Source of the DNA: Pseudopyrenochaeta lycopersici
Taxonomy: Eukaryota; Ascomycota; Dothideomycetes; Pleosporales; Pseudopyrenochaetaceae
Length of the DNA stretch: 64,000 bases
NCBI GenBank assembly: GCA_003313425.1
Contig: NHZP01000017.1
Location: forward strand, 372,001-436,000
Direction: 5' to 3'
Made by a program: the position numbers and the translations under genes. The notes beneath the pieces were generated by a model, which did not search any database, was not told the origin of the DNA, and was given only the letters and a program-made list of their open reading frames with translations. Positions within the stretch are counted from its first letter, which is position 1. Each line of letters starts with the position of its first letter. This document shows positions 55,190 to 64,000 of this stretch, piece after piece.

Positions 55190-58100
55190 ATGGAGAGCCG
55201 CAATCCACATAAAGATGAGCATCGCAAAGTGCTGGAGCACCTTGGTGACAATGAACCATCTACAATTTGCGAAGCCGATGCAGTCATAGAGCATATCAGG
55301 ACTGAGAAAGGCTGTATTAGCAAGGCAGCGCAAAAACACCTAGACACAATACCGAGTCACATTCGAGAAGAAATACTCCGACCGTTGGAACGAGCAAGAG
55401 AGGCCGAGGCAGCTTTCACACGACGGTTGTATTTCTCGCTTGTTTATTGCACTTTCACTAACTTCTCTAGTGTTTCGAGAGAACTTTTTTCTTCAAAATA
55501 CCGTTTTCTCTACGAACTTGTCCAGAATGTTGAAGATTTGAAGTATGATAAAACATATCGGGCTGGCGGATCTCCGTTCCTCAGATTCATAATCACGCCG
55601 TCAGCATTCATTGTTGAGACGAACGAAGATGGCTTCACTCGAGCAGATGTCGAAGCTATTTGCACGATTGGCAAGAGCTTTAAGGCTTCAACCCCCAGCA
55701 AACATATAAAGAAATGTGGCCTTGGGTTCAAATCCGTATTCTGTATTGCGGAGCGCGTTCATATTCAATCTGGGGTCTGGTCCTTCTGCTTTGAGCATCA
55801 TCAAGGGGACGACGGATTGGGCATGGTTGTACCTCTTGACGCCCCAAGAGAAAATATCCCTGAAGACGTAACGACTAGGATCACCTTACGTTTGTCCAAA
55901 TCTGCCATAACAGAGTACCAAAAGCTTCTTGATGCTGTAGCGGACATTCCTGACACGACCATTGTCTTTCTGGAGAAGATGCGCACGATTCACATCGACG
56001 CCACCGAAACCAACGGAAAAACTCTGACGACTACCATCAAGAAAACAGTTAAAGCTTTAGAAAACTTAAGTGAAGTATCGCGAGCACATGGTTCGGATGG
56101 GGCTTGGAAATTTGACCATAGCTTATTCCACTACGCTTCCCACACCGTCTTGAACATGCCGCAAGATTTCAGGAGAGAAAATCAGACTTCTACTAAAGTT
56201 GAACTGGCATTTCCCATCGATTCCAAGACAAAACAACCCAAGCTTTCGAAATTAGGTCGCCATGTATTTACAAATCTACCCGTACAAGGGCTCCCAATTC
56301 AAGTGAGTCATCCTTATTCCACTTCATCCATCACTGAACTAATTGGTTTTTGAGTTTCTCATACGATCCGACTTTATCACTTCTAAGAACCGTGAAAGTG
56401 TCATCGAGTGCGCTTGGAACAAAGCAATTCTCAAGGGCGTAACTCAAGCCTTTGCATCAGCTGTCAAGACCTTTACTACTCCAAAACATCACCTGAGATA
56501 TTCATGGCTTGACTACTTACCCTTTGAACCCATGGATGGATTTTGGAGTACTTTGTGTGCATCAATTATTGACTTGTTGAAGAATATGCCTATCCTACAG
56601 ACTTGGCAAGGACGGCAGTTCAAAGCTCCTCTCGGATTGCGTCAGCTTCCGGATCACATGTTGCACAACGGCATACCAATCTTCAAAGATCTGACCGAGG
56701 AAGTTTATCTAGCTCCTGATTATGAATCCAGACACAAACTGCGATTATCAGAGTTGGGGGTCAGACAAATGTGTCTCAATGATATGGTTGACCGACTTTC
56801 AGCTGATCTTGCGGACCTGCTATCAAGGACACGAACAACAAGTCCAAGAGACCCATGGCACGAGGCATACGCTAAGCTCTTTCTTTCGGCATGGTCCGTA
56901 GAATGCGCTGACTTACAAGTTCAAACGCGACTCAAGACGTTAGCAATTATACCACTTGTTAATCGCAATGAGTGGACTGAAGCGCCTGGTGCCAGCAAAA
57001 GCGGACCTAAGGACATATACTTTTCTCTCACCTACAAAGTTTATATTCCCAATTCTATCTCGTTGGCCTTGTTAGATAGGGAAGCTTCTTCTAACACTCA
57101 GCGTAGAGCTTTCTATGCGGCTTTAGGAGTGATAGAGTGCCCCAAAGAAACAGTCGTCGCCGAAATCAAGAAAACACAGCAGTCGAGAACCAAGCCTTTC
57201 ACTTATGTCATCGAACTTCAATATCTCTACCTCGTCAATGAGGATCCGACCCTCCTCAAAGAATGGGTTCGGGTACAAGGGGAAGGTGGCCGCGTCTGCG
57301 ATCCCAAAAATGGATTGTACTTTCCATCTGACGGCAAGTACGACATGTACCACCTGTTACACTCGTACATTAAGCATGAATTTGCTAGTCTTACCATCTT
57401 CTTGGAAAAGTCGCTTGTAGAATTTGAGCCACAAAGCCTTGTGGTCCATACTTTGACTTGGAGAGAGTGGCTAGAGAAGGTTACGGGCGTGAGATATTAC
57501 CCTCCACTCTGCCACAAGAGTCACAATGGCTCGAAAGCCTCACTATCACCTGGTATAAGAGCAGTCCTCAAACACCGGCCTTCACATTTTCTAGGGACTC
57601 TGAAAGCACATTGGGACGAGTACCATCAGGATGTTTCCCTCGTCACAGAAGAGCTTGGTAGTTGTATGGTACCATGCATATCTGGCAATGCAAAACCTCT
57701 TAATACCACTTATTTACCAACGACATCGATTTTATCAAGAATTTCAGAGCTCGAACTGCGACGAATGGATTTCCGTCTTTTGTGCCTCCAGGATGTTGAG
57801 CGCGACGATTCAGATTATCAAGAATGGCGGTTTCTTGAGAAGGTTGGAGTGTGCTCAGAGCCGAATCTGGAGTTCTACAAAGTAGCGGCCAAGAACATCG
57901 AAGATTTAGGCGAGAAATCAAGAATGCGATGCCTGAAAGAAGTATTCAGATCAATCGCAAAACTTGCAACCCCTGAAGACTACGACAACCTTCGGTATGG
58001 CCCTCTCATCTCCAATACTTATTGTAAACGCTCATCGCACCAGTGAATTTTTCAGAGACAACGCGGTCATATGGGACCCTGAAAGTAAATCGTGGGTCAG

Positions 58101-60652
58101 CAGTGACGCTTGCATGTGGCGAGGTCCTGCGTTTCTTACTTGCACACCAGTGCTCGCGTCGCACTATGCCAACGATACCTTATTGGAGAAATTATTTTCA
58201 ATCATCTTGGGCATAGGAGATTGGGCAATCGCTGACATCACAGGAGAGCTTGCAGGCAGCCTCTTATGTGATGAAGCACTCTTGGACATCGTTTCGGCTC
58301 GAAAGATCTATAGTTTCCTCGAAGAGAATGTGCATAGCGATGCAGATTGGGAAAATTTGAGGTACGTCCACTTTCATGGTTTCCGCCTCTTCTTGCCAAG
58401 AACAGATATTTTCTATTCTCTAGAGGGGAATCCTTAGACCTGCGCATTATATCGAACATGGAAATCCTTCCTCATTTCTTGTCATAGGGTTTTGTTGTCT
58501 AGATACGTATCTTTGGATAGATGACATCGGAAGCTGACCATATGTATAGGAACGATTTCAGTGAGGCAAAATTAATACTAGGCAAGAACCAAGCCTGGCA
58601 CACACTCAATACCTGCTTGTGGAACAGCCCTTTTCCGCTGAGCGGCTTTGAAGATCTTAGCATGCTCTACCCTAATATGAGGAAGTTCTTTGTGGAGCTG
58701 TTAGGGGTCAAGACAGTCACTCCCAATATGCTCATCGACGAAGTAATACGGATGACAGAGGAGCTTGGCCCAAATATGAAGGATATTAAAAATCGGCTCA
58801 TCGACATCGGCATGATACTGGCCAAGAGCACAATCAACGATGATATCAAAGGCTCACTGGAAAACCTTCGACTCGTGAAATTTTTACCAAAAAGGTTGAC
58901 AAACGGTGCTTTGACGCTTGTAGATCTGAATGATGACTTTGCCATCTCGGACCATGCTCGGTTTGGAAGCGCCTTCGCGGACCATGGCGTCTTGCTTGAC
59001 TTCGAAGTTGACGAAGTGCACATAATGGACGTCATATTCCGGCACTTACGGCTGGATGGAAGATACCTTTCGACCGCAGTCACAGAGGAATCGAGCATTG
59101 GGAGTGATGCCAAAGAGGACGAAATATTGTCACGCGAATTGCAAGCAAAAGCTTATGCACTGTTCTGGTGAGTCACTGCCCTGTACTTCCACTCTGTCCA
59201 ACATAGATTGGGACGGTGTCAGTGGAATTTCCTCAGGCGGGACGTTCATGAGCGAGTAAAGCTCTCAAATCACTGTACTGATACTCTCCAGTTGTGCCGC
59301 GAAGCATAAGCTCGCGAAAGCTCTCAGAGGAGAGCGTAAACTTTTCGACCAGCTATCAAAAATTTGCATCTCCACAACAAAAAATGCATCCAGCCAATTA
59401 GTTCTTGACATCGGTGCAGAACGATTGCGAGTTCGCAGTGACAGGCCCCTCATACATCATCATATTATGGATGGGCAACATAGGATTTGCATTCCCGAGG
59501 ATCATCAGCACCGTCGAGAATCTTTCCGACTCCAGCTTCCGAAACTACTTGCCAGCGTCATGGGTGCTGGTGCGAGCGCACATCACGACATTTCTGTCAT
59601 TATATGCAGCAATCTGCAAGAACTTGACGATGTTCTTGCTCAACAGGACATCTGTCCCGTGGCGTGGATCAAGAAGCCGCTTGTTAAAATTGTCCAACAA
59701 GGCAGTGACGAGGACGCGGCAACTCCAACAAAACCCCAAACTAATCGTGTCGACTTACGGGTTCCCACAACTCCATCATCCGGAGCTCTAGCCCAATACT
59801 CGAAGCTGTCGACCTCGACTACACAACCATGCTCAGACCCCAAGTTTAGGCCTCAGCATCCAGGCATTGTTGAATCCACAGATACAAGCTCCAGCAAAAC
59901 AATCAGCGATGCGACTCCTGAAGATACTGAGCAATTTGGTTCAACTCCATCGCCAACTCGGCATCGCAAATTTTTAAATTATCAAACAAACCAGAGGAGT
60001 CTTAATCGGAAGCTAAGAGTAGCAGGGGAAGCTTTCGTAAGAATTGAATTCCGCACCTCATTCACTCACTAAGCAGCTCTCAGGTCTTCAAAACCCTTTC
60101 CGCCCTTAAGTTGCCCAACTTTTCACGTGAAAATTGGTGCTCCATCACCAGAGGCGAACTCGCTGTTCACTCGCATTACGCCAAGATGCCGAACTGTACC
60201 GGTTGTGAAACTGCAGACATGGTTATCAAAGATGAAGACGGCACTTTGACTAAGTGGCTAAGGGAGAAATGCACCAGTGGTTTCCCTGAACGGATCACTG
60301 AGAACTGGAACTTTGGTTGGTGTCCAATTGAGTACCATCTTGAGATAAGTAGTACGATGGATAGACGCGGGACGAATTTCTTTATGAGTGGGCCCGGGTA
60401 TAATCGAGTACGTTTGCCATCTCCTACCAGACGTGTCTGACATGCGAAAAGAAGTGTGCTAACATAGTACAGATGCATGATATGGCTGTGAGTGCTATTT
60501 CACGACCGAGTAAGGTAAGTGTTCTGTTGAGAGTCTTTGATATGGCAACAGACAACATCGGGCTAGAGATATATGTTGACCCATGGAGACTGCGAGAAAC
60601 TCACTTGAACTTCGCGCCTGAGCTGTGGAATGTGAAGACCATACTGAAATAG
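55190..60652 (+). CDS. Large GHKL-ATPase / NO VEIN-like protein (sacsin-type ATPase plus C-terminal DUF3883-like domain)
   Basis: Seven exons, 55190-56302, 56355-57994, 58044-58361, 58550-59167, 59292-60036, 60084-60407 and 60473-60652, sum to 4938 nt, giving 1645 residues. The N-terminus has a short helical region, then a Hsp90/sacsin-type ATPase: N-box YELVQNVED (E109, N113, D116), G1 box NEDGF (145-149) and G2 box GLGFKSVF (177-184). A long middle with no recognised domain follows. The C-terminus matches the NO VEIN C-terminal (DUF3883-type) domain: GEAFVFKTLSALKLPNFSRENW, ETADMVI (D1523) and YHLEISS (E1565), then RMHDMAVSA and an R-V-F-D...YVDPWRL end. The lysine of the usual E-x-K is replaced by Ser. 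Intron 3 (188 nt) may hide a small exon, and intron 4 (124 nt) may contain an optional 33-nt exon (59223-59255). Related fungal proteins have unknown roles. Confidence 0.82.
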
Positions 60653-61393
60653 GCACAAATGGTTTTCTTTCATCGATCATTAACCAATATACATTGTTTT
60701 CTAGGTGCTTAACGCTTGTTGTTCGTTCAAATGGGAGACCGTGAGGTGGGTCATTCCTCAGCCTTGTCATGCCGCTCATTTGCGCTCAGGTCCGATTTTA
60801 GTTCGTAGTTCGGCAATTACCCCGCAAGGCTGAGACTTGCTCAGTTCTAGATTTGTTCCGCGGGCAAGTTGATAAAGTTGGGGGGCGGAAACGGCCCACC
60901 GCTGAGAGGCGTGCCAAGCTGGGCGCAGCGCATCATTCTCAATGAATAACAAGCATGAGTCGAAGCCACGTTCTCATCCAAAATTTCGTGCTGACCCAAG
61001 GTCTTAGCCACGGCCGAAATGATTGGAATGGCGATCTAGCCTGCTGTGGAAAATGCCATACATAGTACGATGTGCTTGAGCTGCTGTAACACTTAGACTA
61101 GTCCGGCGATATCCAGACCTTGGTGATGCTACACACTGGCGAAGCCTGCGTCGCAAGATGCATAAAACCAATCGCCTATACTTCTGGAGCTTCAGCCTTC
61201 ACTGGGCATTCGGATATACGTCAATAGCTCGAAGATGATAGAATACATAAAGCAACCAATGTACTACGGATGATTGAACAAGGACATTTACAGAGGACCG
61301 AGCAGTCTTACGCAAAATTAGTGAACTTCCTTATTTAGCTGTTCTGCCCATTTCCGACAGCTTGGATAAGGCCAACCTTGCTATACAGCAAGA
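60653..61393. other. Intergenic region between the ATPase and secreted-protein genes
   Basis: 741 bp without a frame that shows a domain. It holds the 3' flank of the ATPase gene and the promoter of the secreted-protein gene. Nothing specific was recognised. Confidence 0.5.
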
Positions 61394-63781
61394 ATGAGGC
61401 TATTCACTTCTCTTCTTGTCACATTTATATGTGCGTGTCCTATCTTTGGGGCTTTCCTTCCCATTAGTGTCCGCGATGGAAGCTATTCACTCAAGACTAG
61501 GGAAGAGCAAAAGCGCGATTGCTTTCAGCCTGTCCCGAGTATTGACATGCACTACATGGAAGGTATATTGATCAGCTTTAGATACTGAGAGACACCTACA
61601 GTACTGATTTACGCGGAATACTTGGAAGAAGTCCCCTACATCGTGAAGGTTACTACAACTCACAAAGAAACTCTCTACATATCTGTAGAAAGGTTCGAGC
61701 ACTTGCTTGCAGACTTTACATGCTCGTCATCCGGTCACGATAACCTAACTGCGCTAGTCTTCGCCTTTGACACCGCCGATTCCATGATCGTTGCACGCGA
61801 CATATGGCAGGATCACCAAGAACTCCTCTTCATTACGCACCATACTACTTGCAACTCCTTCGATGAAAGATCCATGTACAAGTACGGACTAGGCTAAATT
61901 CTTTGCATGGTGTGTCGTAACTGATCATCGCAGGGCATCCATAATTACATATGATTTCCAAAATCTTGTAGCTGTTGTCACCAGCCGTCACGTTGTGCTT
62001 GGCAAGTCGCATGACGCGAGCTCACAGCTTCGGATCGAAGGGAGTCCTATCAATAGCGAGTTACGCAAGAAGCTGAGGCGTCGAAGCAACTTAGATGAGC
62101 ACAGTGACTTGGCTAAGAGAGAAGTGAAAACATCCCAATGGATTATGAATTTGAACGAGTTTGGCAAGTTCGACCGGAGAGAGGACATCATCACCTTTGA
62201 GTACATGACACCCGTGAATTCCACAATTATCACTGACTAATCATTTCGAAGGTTACTTAAAATCGCATGCGTGGACTGCTCTCTATCCGGTAAGGTAGCA
62301 GCATACTTTGACTTGGACATCAACTTCGAAGATCTAGCCAACCCACTTGACGGAGACATTAACCCATTCAATGTGGCGAGACTGAGGTTACAGACTCTGG
62401 AGGCAATTGACGGCGACTTTAACATTGAAATCGAGGCCACAGCCGCTGCTACCATTAGTTGCTCATTTCCCGGCGGCTGCTCAAAGGGAAAATATATGCA
62501 GCAAGGGAAGAAATTTCAGCCAACTGAGAGGCGCGAAGGCTCCGGAATCAAGGTAATACTTGGCTATTTCAGCCTTGAATCAGTGTTAATACCTGTCTAG
62601 GTTGGTGGCCTGACACTTGACGCAAGCTTTAGTCTTGGCCTGGCTATAGGATTGGAAGTAAACGCCAGCGTGAATGTGTATGTGTAGTTTCCTCCTTACT
62701 TGTTCTTCCCATTCAAACTGACATGTGCCCCAAAATACAGAACCTTTCCTGTCAAAGTGGATGCTCCAGGAAACAAGGGCTTATATAAGAACTTTTTCGG
62801 TGACGGGTCTGGTAAGGATGAACTCACTCGTCTCGTGAAGCCCAGGCTTGGTAAGGCGGTTTTCAACAAGGATGCTGTGGCTCGTATTTGTGGATTTGTT
62901 GCCCTTGGACCAGCTATTACCATCGAAGCGCGCATCAACGATAATGCTGGTATCTCGCTGTCGGCAAGACTGGATTTACCGAGGATCAAATTTTGCGCTG
63001 ACTTCGTTGAAGGTACATCTAACCCGGATGGGTGCACACGCAACCTCGCTAACAATCATCTTAGACGTCAACAGCAAGTGCGACTCCGGCTCATTCGACA
63101 AAGCGATCAAACTTTCGGCGGAGATTGGCGCGGGTCTCGCAGTATCGGGGCAAGCGTTCGTGGAGACACCTGTTGGTCAAATCAGTATTCCCGCGTGGAA
63201 CCTGGAAACAACTGGCTTGTATTGGAAGTGGCCACTTGGAGATGTTTGCCTCGACATGAAAGGTGATGACGACAGTGATGGCATTGGTAAGGATCTGCCT
63301 CCACCACCTGATACACCAGACGAGGATAGTGAATCTGATGACCCTGACTTTGGTGTCAGCCCACCAAATAATGGCACTGGGCCAGGAGCTCCGGGATACG
63401 AGGCTGGATTGTATGATTGTAGCAGTGTCGCGGCCTCACCTGGTGGTCAACCGTGCGGTAACAGGGTTATGCTTTGCTCCGATGCGTCCCATTGGTCTTG
63501 TGGAGATGGGCAAGAAGGTATTGTACCACCGGGAACTTTTTGCGCATGGTTAGTACTGTTCCTAGCTGTAAAACTTTAAGCCAGTTTCCTAACATAAAAG
63601 CAGCGGCGCGTTTCGATACCCTGGGTGGCTTCCACCAGCTGCAGCGAAGCCCTCATGTAGACAGGGCATTGTTTGCGTCGGCGATACGAGGTTCAGCGTT
63701 TATTCGCCGGCTAATATTGAGCCTTCTCAAGCGGTGGCGCCGGGAATGGTGTGTAGAAATGGCGAGCTTGTCGCGGGTTGA
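61394..63781 (+). CDS. Secreted cysteine-containing protein with DUF7029/DUF7223-like regions and C-terminal chitin-binding-like modules
   Basis: Eight exons, 61394-61562, 61602-61881, 61934-62200, 62252-62552, 62601-62677, 62741-63012, 63065-63548 and 63604-63781, give 675 residues. The N-terminus MRLFTSLLVTFICACPIFGA is a signal peptide. The first domain (about residues 60-160: YLEEVPYIVKVTTTHKETLY, FEHLLADFTCSS, ALVFAFDTADSMIVARDIW) resembles the fungal DUF7029. The second (about 230-490, with IACVDCSLSGKVAAYFDLDINF, beta-rich, ALGPAITIEARINDNAGISLSA) resembles DUF7223; both names are from memory. After an acidic Pro-rich linker (PPPPDTPDEDSESDDPDF) come two cysteine modules: CSSVAASPGGQPCGNRVMLC...PGTFC and CRQGIVCVGDTRF...APGMVC, like small chitin-binding (CBM19-type) modules. 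Intron 1 is only 39 nt, so that junction is the least certain. The last 220 bp of the window show no further gene. Confidence 0.75.
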
Positions 63782-64000
63782 AAGACAGAACCACAATAAT
63801 TGGGCAGCGGAAATATTTGTCATCTCTACAGGCTTCTTATAGGTCTTTTCTTCATAATTTTTGTCATTCCTTACCGTTGGCTATCTTCCATGATTCATGT
63901 AGGAACTACACCAGTTGGAGCCTGCCACTTCTGGGCGAGCTTAGAATGAATCATCGTGTTGTCTACCATCCCTGCAGAATCCAGTTTCTCTCATTGAGCG

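Noticed and set aside
1..64000. CRISPR arrays, rRNA or tRNA genes
   Set aside because: No spaced short repeats, no rRNA blocks and no cloverleaf with a convincing T-loop were seen; the tandem repeat at 5617 has no spacers.

Overview
The window looks like a piece of a filamentous ascomycete chromosome (Pezizomycotina; a Dothideomycete-like fungus is my best guess, not proven). The support is split genes with short introns (mostly 47-90 nt, GT..AG, with CTAAC/CTGAC-like branch sites), fungal protein families, and a sharply delimited AT-rich block in which retrotransposons carry dense C-to-T and G-to-A damage, the pattern expected of repeat-induced point mutation (RIP).

Region 1 (1 to about 22,150) is a repeat island with no intact gene. 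It is built like nested boxes. A Gypsy element on the minus strand (element C) enters from the left edge and ends at 20243. A plus-strand chromoviral Gypsy (element A, 122-16515, target duplication ATAAT) is inserted in it. A minus-strand relative (element B, 3082-12427, target duplication AAGAA) is inserted in A. Two DNA elements that were largely spared by RIP sit inside B: a Fot1/pogo deletion derivative (5025-6286) and a 1.1-kb GC-rich inverted-repeat element (10499-11617), both flanked by TA. Right of C lies a large imperfect palindrome (about 20244-21580). Its left arm holds a 440-bp hAT-type MITE and its right arm a 284-bp insertion.

Region 2 (about 22,150 to 29,000) has normal base composition but is gene-poor. 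Only a secreted cupin (24438-25283) is convincing.

Region 3 (29,000 to 64,000) is ordinary gene space: an LMBR1-family membrane protein (-), a dithiol glutaredoxin (+), the PP2A scaffold subunit A (-, 8 exons), an LAT-type amino acid transporter (+), a rhodopsin-domain membrane protein (-), a HeLo-like/ankyrin protein (+) followed by a decayed tandem relative, a small conserved cysteine protein (+), the cell-wall-integrity MAPKK (+), the cytosolic phenylalanyl-tRNA synthetase beta subunit (+, 6 exons), a 1645-residue GHKL-ATPase/NO VEIN-like protein (+, 7 exons) and a 675-residue secreted cysteine-rich protein (+, 8 exons). For every multi-exon model I read the splice sites directly, and the summed exons come out as whole codon numbers.

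The genes do not form one pathway. Housekeeping genes (PP2A-A, PheRS, MAPKK, glutaredoxin) alternate with fast-evolving ones: NLR-like/ankyrin genes, the NO VEIN-like ATPase and a secreted cysteine protein. The most unusual items are the layered retroelement nest with two LTR types that share one half, the antisense reading frame in element B, and the large GHKL-ATPase protein whose C-terminal nuclease-like domain lacks the expected lysine.
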